From Patescibacteria group bacterium (lineage in GTDB: Bacteria; Patescibacteriota; Patescibacteriia; UBA9570): a DNA stretch of 40,867 nt. Position 1 is the first letter of the stretch. Every line of letters starts with the position of its first letter. The position numbers and the translations under genes are program-made. Shown in pieces: positions 8,503 through 15,543 of the stretch. Location: positions 1 through 40,867 of the forward strand of contig JAJRVJ010000022.1 in assembly GCA_024277435.1 (NCBI GenBank), read 5' to 3'. A model generated the notes under the pieces. It did not search any database and had not been told where the DNA came from. It worked only from the letters and a program-made list of their open reading frames with translations.

Positions 8503-9907
8503 ACACCTACTCTTCGCTGCCCTTGCTGCACTATTAGCGATAGGTTTAGCGTATGCAGCAGCATATGTAAATATACGTATTATCGTGGCTGTTATTATCG
8601 GCATCCTGTTATTAGGCATTATTGCTAAGCAACCATTATTTGGAATGTATTTACTGTTATTCTTTCTACCGTTCGAGCGCCTTGGCTCCGTTGATATTGC
8701 AGGCACCACTATTCGCATTAGTCAGGTAATTGCGATTCTTACAATTTGCGTTTGGATACTACGCGGTTTATGGCTGCAAAAATTCAAATTGCGAACGAAT
8801 CCAATCATTTGGCCAGTACTTATCTTTTTAGCTGTGAACATATTAGGCCTGGTAAATACTCCAAATATTTCTCGCTCCCTCACGGTACTTGCATTTACAA
8901 TATTTACCATTGTTATTGCATTAGCAGTTCCTAATATACTACGTCATAAAAACCAACTTACTACAGGTATTAAAGTGCTACTTGCAAGCATGGTTGTAGT
9001 TGGACTATTTGGTATATTCCAGTTTGTAGGTGATTTAATCGGCCTACCAACATCAATTACAGGATTACGACCACAGTACACAAAAGAAATTCTCGGCTTT
9101 CCTCGTGTACAATCCACTGCGCTTGAACCATTATATTTTGCAAACTACTTACTCATTCCTCTATCTGTAGCGATAGCATTATTTTTAAGCAAAGCATCTC
9201 GCGTACGACCCATTCTATTATTAAGTATTATTGCACTTGGCGGATTAAATCTTGTACTTACTGTTTCTCGTGGTGGGTACATTGCTTTCGCGGTTGTTAT
9301 TGCATTGCTCGTAGTACGATACTGGCGTGAAGTACTTAAGCCAAGAGTAATAATAAGTACACTGGCTGTTTCAGTAATGATCGCATTCACTGCCTTTCGC
9401 TTTTTTGGCGCCGGTGAGCAACTTACGTCTTTTACACAACATGTTGGAAATATATTCGGTGGAGCCTCATACGTTGAGAGAGTTGAAACATTTGATATTG
9501 CTCATCGCATTTGGTTAGAACATCCGTTAATTGGAATAGGGCCTGGTGGCTTTGGTCCGTACGCGTCATTTCATCCACTCATCACACCTAATGATGGCTA
9601 TAAAATTGTTAACAATGTATATATTGAACTATTGGCGGAAACAGGAATTATTGGTCTTGCTACATATATACTGTTAGTGGTTATTATTCTCCTTCGTTCA
9701 ATTAAAGCACTGCGCAAGGGTAAAGATCCCTTAGTGCAAGCTATCTTATTTGGCTTATTTTCCGCATTCATTGGCGTGCTTGTGCAATATAATACTTTCT
9801 CGGTATTATACATTCTCCACATCTGGACATTAATAGGACTTATCGTTGCCACGCAAAATATTTTATTACAACCACCACAAGATGCTGAAACATCTACCAA
9901 AAAGTGA
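8474..9907 (+). CDS. O-antigen ligase/polymerase-family membrane protein (first copy)
   Basis: The protein has 477 residues and about 11-12 hydrophobic helices. The Wzy_C-type signature lies in the large external loop near residues 330-360: TFDIAHRIWLEHPLIGIGPGGFGPY. The conserved Arg in LTVSRGGYIA and the loop His/Gly residues fit WaaL/Wzy proteins, which join or polymerise undecaprenyl-linked glycans on the outer side of the membrane. In this operon it is a likely polymerase or a ligase that attaches surface glycans. A 29-base overlap with the GT4 gene and a 26-base overlap with the second copy indicate tight coupling. Confidence 0.85.
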   Translation: MTHSWSKIHKHLLFAALAALLAIGLAYAAAYVNIRIIVAVIIGILLLGIIAKQPLFGMYLLLFFLPFERLGSVDIAGTTIRISQVIAILTICVWILRGLWLQKFKLRTNPIIWPVLIFLAVNILGLVNTPNISRSLTVLAFTIFTIVIALAVPNILRHKNQLTTGIKVLLASMVVVGLFGIFQFVGDLIGLPTSITGLRPQYTKEILGFPRVQSTALEPLYFANYLLIPLSVAIALFLSKASRVRPILLLSIIALGGLNLVLTVSRGGYIAFAVVIALLVVRYWREVLKPRVIISTLAVSVMIAFTAFRFFGAGEQLTSFTQHVGNIFGGASYVERVETFDIAHRIWLEHPLIGIGPGGFGPYASFHPLITPNDGYKIVNNVYIELLAETGIIGLATYILLVVIILLRSIKALRKGKDPLVQAILFGLFSAFIGVLVQYNTFSVLYILHIWTLIGLIVATQNILLQPPQDAETSTKK

Positions 9908-11036
9908 GTATCTTCTTTACGGCATCATAACGTTGTTACCAACGTATTTGATTCGATTTAGCATTGGTAGTTTTTCATTAAATTTTCTTGATGCTATTAT
10001 CTTGATTTCATTCGCCATCTTTTTAATGCATGATTATGCTCGTATTGAGTTAGGTGGCTGGAAATACATGATGGTGTTGTTCACAATCATTGGCGGAATC
10101 GCAACTATCATCTCAACAGACCCCACTAGTGCACTAGGCATATACAAGAGCTATATTATCCTACCAATGCTTGTGGCAATCATGCTACTCACTATAAAGC
10201 CACCTCTACACCGTGTACTGTATGCACTTAGCGCGATGATAGCCTACATTGCTGCAATCGCGGTATTTCAATATGTTACTGGCTATGGCATTCCTGCACC
10301 ATGGAATGAACCTGGAATGGAATATCGCATTACCAGTGTATATGATTATCCAAATGCCGTAGGCCTAATGTTTGCTCCAATACTTGCCATGATCATGGCC
10401 TGGTCGCTACATATTGGCAGACACCGATTAGCGTTTGTGCAATTATCATTTCTTGGCCTCCTTGTATTATTTATGGCAAAAACTGATGGAGCGATTATTG
10501 CCGTTTCTGCAGCCTTCGTTTTTAGTACGTTGTTTACAAAATATCGATGGTTGATTGTAGGTACCGGAGTTATCGCGATGATTGCAGCATTCGCGTGGCA
10601 ACCAACCCGGGACATTCTATTATTTCAAGATGCATCAGGGGAAGTGCGATTAGCATTATGGGAAGGTACATGGAATTTATTACAAGATCGCCCACTGTTT
10701 GGTGCTGGCTTAGCAAGTTTTTCCGAACTGTATGCAAACTATAAATTAGATCGCCACGTAGAGCTGTTATTGTACCCACACAATATATTCCTAGATTTTT
10801 GGGTAGAGCTGGGCTTAGCGGGGCTAATATGGCTTCTGATGGCCCTAATTGGGTTCTTTAAACGTCTGTTTACGGCACAATCACCAGAACGTATTGTACT
10901 TATGGCCGGAATGGTAGCAATTCTTGTGTATGGACTAGTTGATGTACCATATTTTAAAAATGATTTGGCCGTGATCTTTTGGATTATTCTTACATACAGT
11001 AGTGTAATTTCTTGGAAGAAAAAACGAACAGCGTAA
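9882..11036 (+). CDS. O-antigen ligase/polymerase-family membrane protein (second copy)
   Basis: With the ATG at 9882 the protein has 384 residues; the track's TTG start at 9846 lies deep in the previous gene. It has about 10-12 membrane helices. A Wzy_C-like block appears near residues 265-300 (LALWEGTWNLLQDRPLFGAGLASF), followed by LYPHNIFLDFWVELGLAGL. The same fold is found in the preceding gene, but the two share little beyond motifs, so they are diverged paralogues rather than a recent duplication. One may polymerise and the other ligate glycan chains; this is an inference from their pairing. Confidence 0.83.
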   Translation: MLKHLPKSEYLLYGIITLLPTYLIRFSIGSFSLNFLDAIILISFAIFLMHDYARIELGGWKYMMVLFTIIGGIATIISTDPTSALGIYKSYIILPMLVAIMLLTIKPPLHRVLYALSAMIAYIAAIAVFQYVTGYGIPAPWNEPGMEYRITSVYDYPNAVGLMFAPILAMIMAWSLHIGRHRLAFVQLSFLGLLVLFMAKTDGAIIAVSAAFVFSTLFTKYRWLIVGTGVIAMIAAFAWQPTRDILLFQDASGEVRLALWEGTWNLLQDRPLFGAGLASFSELYANYKLDRHVELLLYPHNIFLDFWVELGLAGLIWLLMALIGFFKRLFTAQSPERIVLMAGMVAILVYGLVDVPYFKNDLAVIFWIILTYSSVISWKKKRTA

Positions 11037-11370
11037 TTGTTATTTATGATACACAACCAAACCAATGGCATTTACATACGTTCATTTTGCACATACTTAA
11101 ACCAGGAAAATCGATCCTTTATACAAATGGGTTGATTCTATCCGATATTTCTATTGGCGATGTTGATAATATGTTGCCATTAAAAAACGTTACCACTGTA
11201 ATTGTAACGCTCAATTTGACTGAAGGAGTTCACTAAAATTAGATCCTTTATTGAGGCTACCAACACTTTCTGTAACTTCATCCAGTCTTTACAAGGGCCC
11301 TATTTTCTGCTATAATTTTTAACTACAGGCTAGCCATACGGCCAATCTGTAAAAAACAAAAACACATACT
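11012..11370 (+). other. Gap after the polysaccharide operon; possible decayed small ORF
   Basis: A 74-codon frame (11012-11236) starts only at a TTG and has no ATG, but its product looks protein-like (VIVIYDTQPNQWHLHTFILH; VTTVIVTLNLTEG). Just after its stop, another frame continues with a protein-like run (FTKIRSFIEATNTFCNFIQ) up to a TAA near 11313. This would fit a gene broken by a one-base frameshift. It also overlaps the promoter of the amidase gene. I recognise no family. It may equally be noncoding. Confidence 0.3.
11288..11316 (+). promoter_or_regulatory. Promoter of the PGRP-type amidase gene
   Basis: TTTACA (11288-11293), 17 bp, consensus TATAAT (11311-11316). Expected start is near 11323, giving a ~47-base leader before the ATG at 11371. 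Confidence 0.7.
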
Positions 11371-13164
11371 ATGCGATCACTTAAATTAAATCTACAATTC
11401 GTAGCTGCTTTTTCCTTCTTATTTGTATTGCTTACGGCTATAGCTGTAACAAATACAGTTACCGCAGATGAAGCAGGAACTGTAGCTGAAACCATTAGCC
11501 ATTCACCAACAGATGAAGAATTATCATCTGTTTTATTTTCAGCAGAAAATACTAGCGCAGAATACACCTCTCCAATCTTTGATGCGCAATTTGAATTTAA
11601 TGGTCTTGGCTTAACTTGGAACGGTCCTGAGAATGCTGATGTTACTTTTTATATTAAAACCGACGTAAGTGACTGGGAAACCCTTCCAATGATGGGTAAT
11701 GAATCGAAAGATAAGGTGGAGGCATTTGTATCGCACCCGTTATTTATTTCTGGGAAACAAGTTCGGTATCGTATTACAGGAGCAGATATAGCGCACGTAC
11801 GTAATGTACGCATTACCTATTTCGACTCCACTACAGCGCCAGAAGTTTCACTACTGCAAAATGTTACATCAAGTATGCAGCGCAATCTAACAGGTAAGAC
11901 ATCTGTTAATGTTATTTCTCGAGAAGAGTGGGGAGCTAATGAATCTTATCGTGTATGGGAACCGGAATATATGGAACCACAAAAATTTATTGTGCATCAT
12001 ACTGCTGGTAGTGATGGTGGTAGTGATCCTGCATCTACAGTGCGTGGAATCTATTATTGGCATGCCATAGTACTTGGCTGGGGTGATATTGGTTATAATT
12101 ATATTGTCGACCAACAAGGTAATGTATATGAAGGGCGCTATGATGGCGATGCTACACCAAAAGGCAAGCTAGTGGTTGGTGCACATACCTATGATTCTGA
12201 GAATGCTCTTAATTATAATTACTATGCCGGCGGCGTAGCCATTTTAGGATGCTTTGAGGAAGGAGCTTGTGGCTCAGGAGATGAATATAACGATGATATA
12301 CATAACTCCCTTACAAATTTACTAGCGGAGAAGTCTGTAGAGTTTGGCATTAAGCCAAATGGAAAGAGTGTGCTATTTGGTAACTCAACAAAAAATATTG
12401 TTGGTCATGGTGATGTAGATAGTACATCGTGTCCCGGCAACTTAGTACATGATAAATTAAAAAGTGTTCGCAAAAAAACTGCAAAAAAATATAAAGCACT
12501 TAAAGCTAGTAAAATTAAAAACTATCACGGCGCCTTCGTAAGTGATACATTTGTGAACTCGTATCCATCTGGTAGTATCCCTGCGGTAAGTATTGTATAT
12601 AAAAACATTGGTAAAAAGGATTGGGCTGCAGAAGATATTTCTATGCAGGTAAATCTTGTAGAACGCAAAAAACGACAACGCATCTTATTAACCAAACCCG
12701 TAATAATTAATGATACTGCCACGTTCAATTTTGATTGGAATAATCTACCAAAAAAATCTGGTGACTACATTGTATCTACTCGGTTATATAGAAACGGCAA
12801 ACCAATTGCTGGAACAAATACACAATACACTATTACCGTTACGCACCCATATCAAGTAACATTGAATTCTCATACAACACCCGCTGCCATCCTAAAAGGT
12901 TGGATACCGACAACCAAACTCAATCTTACCAATACTGGAACACGCACAATCCGTGGATCGGCTGAAGTTATCCTTAATGGTGAAGTTGAAGGCACTCTAG
13001 GTATTAAGTTACGGCCCGGTGATAGCAAAACAGCAACTATTGCACTACCATCATTATCTAGCTTAAAGCCCGGAACGCACGATATAAAGCTGTATTTACG
13101 CTATAAGGGAACAAATGTCTATGGCTCCAGAATAAGCCAGAGCATACGCGTAGATAAAAAATAA
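11371..13164 (+). CDS. Secreted N-acetylmuramoyl-L-alanine amidase (Amidase_2/PGRP type)
   Basis: This 597-residue exported protein begins with a signal peptide (basic RSLKLN, then a hydrophobic core to about residue 30). Residues ~30-175 form a beta-rich region. The PGRP/Amidase_2 domain at about 180-370 opens with the classic SREEWGANE and carries zinc ligands in FIVHHTAGSD and in the late GHGDVDSTSCPGN segment (His...Cys). WHAIVLGWGDIGYNYIVDQQ is a typical internal block. The final ~200 residues look like two Ig-like repeats (fibronectin/CARDB-like). The enzyme would cleave the amide between MurNAc and the stem peptide, either in self-wall remodelling or against a host wall. It is monocistronic, with its own promoter and a strong terminator. 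Confidence 0.92.
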   Translation: MRSLKLNLQFVAAFSFLFVLLTAIAVTNTVTADEAGTVAETISHSPTDEELSSVLFSAENTSAEYTSPIFDAQFEFNGLGLTWNGPENADVTFYIKTDVSDWETLPMMGNESKDKVEAFVSHPLFISGKQVRYRITGADIAHVRNVRITYFDSTTAPEVSLLQNVTSSMQRNLTGKTSVNVISREEWGANESYRVWEPEYMEPQKFIVHHTAGSDGGSDPASTVRGIYYWHAIVLGWGDIGYNYIVDQQGNVYEGRYDGDATPKGKLVVGAHTYDSENALNYNYYAGGVAILGCFEEGACGSGDEYNDDIHNSLTNLLAEKSVEFGIKPNGKSVLFGNSTKNIVGHGDVDSTSCPGNLVHDKLKSVRKKTAKKYKALKASKIKNYHGAFVSDTFVNSYPSGSIPAVSIVYKNIGKKDWAAEDISMQVNLVERKKRQRILLTKPVIINDTATFNFDWNNLPKKSGDYIVSTRLYRNGKPIAGTNTQYTITVTHPYQVTLNSHTTPAAILKGWIPTTKLNLTNTGTRTIRGSAEVILNGEVEGTLGIKLRPGDSKTATIALPSLSSLKPGTHDIKLYLRYKGTNVYGSRISQSIRVDKK

Positions 13165-13170
13165 GAAAAT

Positions 13171-13202
13171 AAAAAACACCCCGTAGAAACCGGGGTGTTT
13201 TT
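13171..13202. terminator. Bidirectional Rho-independent terminator
   Basis: Arms aaaaacaccccg and cggggtgttttt surround a seven-base loop, with A/T tracts on both sides. It serves the amidase gene on the plus strand and the Lys-rich gene on the minus strand. Confidence 0.92.
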
Positions 13203-13213
13203 ATGAAAACTAG

Positions 13214-13429
13214 TTATCGTTTTTTACGACGTGTAGTTTTACGCTTTGCTGGCTTTCGCTTAGCCACCTTCTTTTTTGCAGGTTTACGCTTTACTGTTTT
13301 TTTCTTGGCAACTTTACGTTTGGCTGGTTTACGTTTAGCAACCTTACGTTTTGTTACTTTCTTTTTCTTCTTAGCTACCTTCTTTTTTGCAGGCTTTCGC
13401 TTGCGCGCAACTTTTTTCTTTGCTGCCAT
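13214..13429 (-). CDS. Lys/Ala-rich histone H1-like DNA-binding protein
   Basis: This 71-residue, extremely basic protein is built almost entirely of short repeats of Lys/Arg with Ala, Pro, Val and Thr (KRKPAKRKVAKKK type), like the C-terminal tail of histone H1 and bacterial HU/H1-like proteins. It is likely to coat or compact DNA (or bind RNA) through charge, without a fold. It is expressed from a near-perfect promoter and has a full Shine-Dalgarno, AAGGAGGTG, at the right distance; almost no other gene in the window has one, so high expression is likely. The plus-strand ORF 13203-13454 is only its shadow. Confidence 0.85.
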   Translation of the reverse strand: MAAKKKVARKRKPAKKKVAKKKKKVTKRKVAKRKPAKRKVAKKKTVKRKPAKKKVAKRKPAKRKTTRRKKR

Positions 13430-13437
13430 ATTTTTAC

Positions 13438-13446
13438 ACCTCCTTA
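13438..13446 (-). promoter_or_regulatory. Strong Shine-Dalgarno site of the Lys-rich gene
   Basis: The minus strand reads AAGGAGGTG shortly before the ATG. It is one of only two clear Shine-Dalgarno sites seen among the protein genes of this window, the other being in the foreign lipoprotein gene. Confidence 0.8.
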
Positions 13447-13471
13447 AAAATTAAATGGTGTTAATACTATA

Positions 13472-13501
13472 AGTATAAATTGTTTTATTTTTTTATGTCA
13501 A
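13472..13501 (-). promoter_or_regulatory. Strong promoter of the Lys-rich gene
   Basis: On the minus strand: consensus TTGACA (13496-13501), 18 bp of A-rich spacer, TATACT (13472-13477). The leader is about 35 bases and contains the Shine-Dalgarno. Confidence 0.8.
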
Positions 13502-13649
13502 CACATTATGTAAGTTATAACAACAACAAAAAAATATTTGTAAGCTAATTTTTATTAAAAAAACTTTTTGTGTAGTGCTTTCAATGTTTTTTCACTACGG
13601 TTAGCAACAAAAAAACTTTTTTATAAAAAAGTTTCCTGTGTATAAATAT
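13502..13649. other. Very AT-rich intergenic segment
   Basis: No ORF is seen. It contains a perfect A/T-rich palindrome, aaactttttt-ataaaaaagttt (about 13612-13633), and long A and T runs. The palindrome lies just past the end of the minus-strand pseudogene and could have served as its terminator, although it has no GC-rich stem. Confidence 0.5.
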
Positions 13650-14242
13650 TTATTTTGTAAATAATGTAATAAATTTTTTTCGATACACTGCAAATAATAA
13701 AATTACATCAATAATTAATAAATATATTTGAAACGCAGAATTTTCAATATTCCAAAGTACAGTTGATGGAAGAATTAGTAATACACTAACGAAACTTGTA
13801 GGGTACGTAATTCCCGTTTCTGTTTCTGGATACCTCCATGCTTTACGAATTGTTGGGATAGCCGCAAATCCATCAGCAATGACTACTAATAATATTGCCT
13901 TACCGGTGCTTGCACAACTATCCATGCTACAACGGCGGTTAAAGAAAATGCTCCGCAGGCAAAATCAAATACCGTAAGCTTCCAATAACTTTTTTTGTTA
14001 AAAAAAGAAGCCGCAAGAACAATTAATGGCAAAAAACCTGCTAGAAAGATTCGTATAGTCACCCATATGTCTGCACCAGCTGAAATAGCGGCTCCGGTTC
14101 CAATTAATGGAGCTAGCGCCCACATTGACCAAGAAATACGGTTAGGTTTAGTTTTTCCCGAGACTGTATCACGTACATATACCGAGGCACCAGCAATAGT
14201 AATTAACGCACTTAGAATAACCAGTCAGTGTTCAAATGTCAT
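13650..14242 (-). pseudogene. Multi-pass membrane protein gene broken by a nonsense codon and a frameshift
   Basis: Reading from an ATG at 14242 gives MTFEH, then an in-frame TGA (14225-14227), then LVILSALITIAGASVYVRD and on through ORF 13886-14125 (ISWSMWALAPLIGTGAAIS). Near 13905-13912 the frame shifts by one base: the coding sense continues in ORF 13650-13925 (STGKAILLVVIADGFAAIPT). Joined, it gives ~197 residues with 5-6 membrane helices and the motif KAWRYPETETGITYPTSF. This resembles a family of uncharacterised CPR membrane proteins I have seen before. TGG to TGA at codon 6 and loss of one base at the junction would explain both lesions. The natural TGA stops elsewhere exclude recoding. 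Two independent lesions favour a pseudogene over sequencing error. Confidence 0.82.
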
Positions 14243-14264
14243 AGATGTATAGTGTAGCAGAATA

Positions 14265-14303
14265 AAAAAAATAGAGGTGCAATTAATTGCACCTCTATTT
14301 TTT
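14265..14303. terminator. Bidirectional terminator after tRNA-Ala
   Basis: A perfect palindrome centred on agaggtgcaatt-aattgcacctct is flanked by A and T tracts. On the minus strand it ends the rplS-tRNA unit just 8 bases after tRNA-Ala. Confidence 0.9.
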
Positions 14304-14310
14304 ATGTGTG

Positions 14311-14383
14311 TGGACCCTAGGAGATTCGAACTCCTTACCTCCTCGGTGCAAACGAGGCGCTCTACCAAATGAGCTAAGGGCCC
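14311..14383 (-). tRNA. tRNA-Ala (UGC)
   Basis: This is a 73-base cloverleaf read on the minus strand: acceptor GGGCCCT/AGGGTCC, anticodon stem CTCGT/ACCGAG region and loop TTTGCAC, giving anticodon UGC; T-arm GGTTCGAATC-type. The G3-U70 wobble pair, the main alanine identity element, is present. The 3' CCA is not encoded. It is the last gene of the rplS-tRNA transcription unit. Confidence 0.95.
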
Positions 14384-14386
14384 AAG

Positions 14387-14629
14387 TTAATTACCAGTTC
14401 CTCTAACGAAGATCCACTCGAGAACCGAGAATAGTCTACCAGAGAAAAATGTAAACGACAAGATAATTAATGCAATGCCGATAAGTTTGTAAAAGATGCG
14501 TGTACCTCCTTCAGCTCCTAATTTTGCTTCAGCCCAAGCAATTCTACCAAAATTTTTCATCAGCCATTCTGTAAATATAATGACTAGTACTCCAATTGTT
14601 AATAAAATTATTGCTGCAACGTATCTCAT
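14387..14629 (-). CDS. Small membrane protein, unknown
   Basis: This 80-residue protein has two hydrophobic segments (residues ~4-22, VAAIILLTIGVLVIIF; ~50-65, LIGIALIILSFTFF) separated by a polar linker. It resembles small uncharacterised CPR membrane proteins; no function is known to me. It lies between tRNA-Val and tRNA-Ala in the same orientation, with its stop three bases from tRNA-Ala. A TACAAT box (14637-14642) ends seven bases before the ATG, so a leaderless transcript covering this gene and tRNA-Ala is possible. Confidence 0.75.
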   Translation of the reverse strand: MRYVAAIILLTIGVLVIIFTEWLMKNFGRIAWAEAKLGAEGGTRIFYKLIGIALIILSFTFFSGRLFSVLEWIFVRGTGN

Positions 14630-14656
14630 AGGATGTATTGTACCATAGAAGGTATG

Positions 14657-14730
14657 TGGGCGCTGGGGGACTCGAACCCTCGGCCTCCTCGGTGTAAACG
14701 AGATGCTCTAGCCAACTGAGCTAAGCGCCC
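14657..14730 (-). tRNA. tRNA-Val (UAC)
   Basis: Minus-strand cloverleaf of 74 bases: acceptor GGGCGCT/AGCGCCC, D-arm TAGCTCAGTTGGCTAGAGC, anticodon loop TTTACAC giving UAC, T-arm GAGGGTTCGAGTCCCCC. Discriminator A; a CCA end is not fully encoded. Confidence 0.95.
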
Positions 14731-14739
14731 TTCTAATAC

Positions 14740-14757
14740 GCTCTGATTCATCAGAGC
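14740..14757. repeat. Hairpin between tRNA-Val and tRNA-Leu
   Basis: gctctga-ttca-tcagagc forms a seven-pair stem in the tRNA spacer. There is no T-tract, so it is more likely an RNA-processing structure than a terminator. Confidence 0.5.
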
Positions 14758-14810
14758 TTCATAAGATGTTACCGTAGAGTACCATCCTCTGAAGCTTTAA
14801 TGAACTAGTG

Positions 14811-14897
14811 TGCCGGGAACAGGATTTGAACCTGCACACCTGTATATTAGGCACTACCCCCTCAAGGTAGCGTGTCTACCAATTCCACCATCCCGGC
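14811..14897 (-). tRNA. tRNA-Leu (GAG)
   Basis: Minus-strand class II tRNA of 87 bases with a long variable arm: acceptor GCCGGGA/TCCCGGC, anticodon stem CTACC/GGTAG, loop TTGAGGG giving GAG, T-loop TTCAAAT. Discriminator A, as expected for leucine. Confidence 0.93.
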
Positions 14898-14905
14898 CTA
14901 TATCG

Positions 14906-14947
14906 TACGTATTATAAATACGTAGATCTGGCCGGAATAACCGGCCA
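14906..14947. repeat. Two adjacent hairpins between rplS and tRNA-Leu
   Basis: tacgtatt-ata-aatacgta (14906-14924) and tggccgg-aataa-ccggcca (14929-14947). The second is GC-rich but lacks a T-tract. Together they could slow RNA decay after rplS, or separate the mRNA from the tRNA precursor. Confidence 0.6.
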
Positions 14948-14955
14948 ATCAGCGA

Positions 14956-15411
14956 TTAGTTATTTTCAAGAACCAACTCCTCTTTAAGACGTTTATTATA
15001 GTTGCGCAAGTAGTACAGTTTACTTCGGCTTACTTTAGCTTTCTTTACATTTTCAATTTTTTCCAACGACGGCATTGCTAAAGGAATAATTTTTTCAACC
15101 CCATAACCTTTTGATACTTTACGTACAGTAATTGTTTTAGTTTCAGGAGTTTTTCCAGACATCGCAAGAATCATACCCTCAAATATTTGAATACGATCTT
15201 TCTTACCTTCACTTACACGAATATGTAAACGTACAGTGTATCCGGCTCGTAGTTCTGGCCATTCTTGTTTCTTCACTTTTTCTTCACTTTTTTCTTCAGC
15301 AACAACATCATCAGCTGATTTCTTTTCCGCTGATTCTTTCTTTGGTTGTTCAGTAGCTTCTGACCTCACCTCTTCAGCTGCCTTTTTGTTATCTTTAGCT
15401 TCGTCTGCCAT
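14956..15411 (-). CDS. rplS: 50S ribosomal protein L19
   Basis: L19 sits at the 30S-50S interface. The ribosomal core starts near residue 50 (ELRAGYTVRLHIRVSEGKKDR) and continues through QIFEGMILAMSG and VSRSKLYYLRN. It is preceded by an unusual ~45-residue N-terminal extension rich in Glu, Lys, Ala and Asp, making 151 residues in total against ~115 normally. In many bacteria rplS follows trmD; here it heads a unit with three tRNAs, ~23 kb from trmD. Its promoter is at 15464-15492, and no Shine-Dalgarno is visible. Confidence 0.95.
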   Translation of the reverse strand: MADEAKDNKKAAEEVRSEATEQPKKESAEKKSADDVVAEEKSEEKVKKQEWPELRAGYTVRLHIRVSEGKKDRIQIFEGMILAMSGKTPETKTITVRKVSKGYGVEKIIPLAMPSLEKIENVKKAKVSRSKLYYLRNYNKRLKEELVLENN

Positions 15412-15463
15412 ACGTAAAAATATAGTTAATACACAATAAAAATGCGTCCAAAATAGCTTGCTT

Positions 15464-15492
15464 ATGATAGAACAGTCTCTTTAATACGTCAA
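15464..15492 (-). promoter_or_regulatory. Promoter of the rplS-tRNA unit
   Basis: On the minus strand: TTGACG (15487-15492), 17 bp, TATCAT (15464-15469). Leader of about 45 bases. Confidence 0.65.
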
Positions 15493-15543
15493 GAGGTGCA
15501 TATCATGAGTGTGAGATCTTTGAATAATTGCTAATATTAGCTA

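Noticed and set aside
13203-13454. Plus-strand ORF rich in Phe/Leu/Arg
   Set aside because: It is the antisense shadow of the Lys-rich gene, which has its own promoter, Shine-Dalgarno and terminator on the minus strand.
14929-14947. Terminator after rplS
   Set aside because: The GC-rich hairpin has no T-tract and the tRNA genes continue in the same direction; a processing or stability role is more likely.
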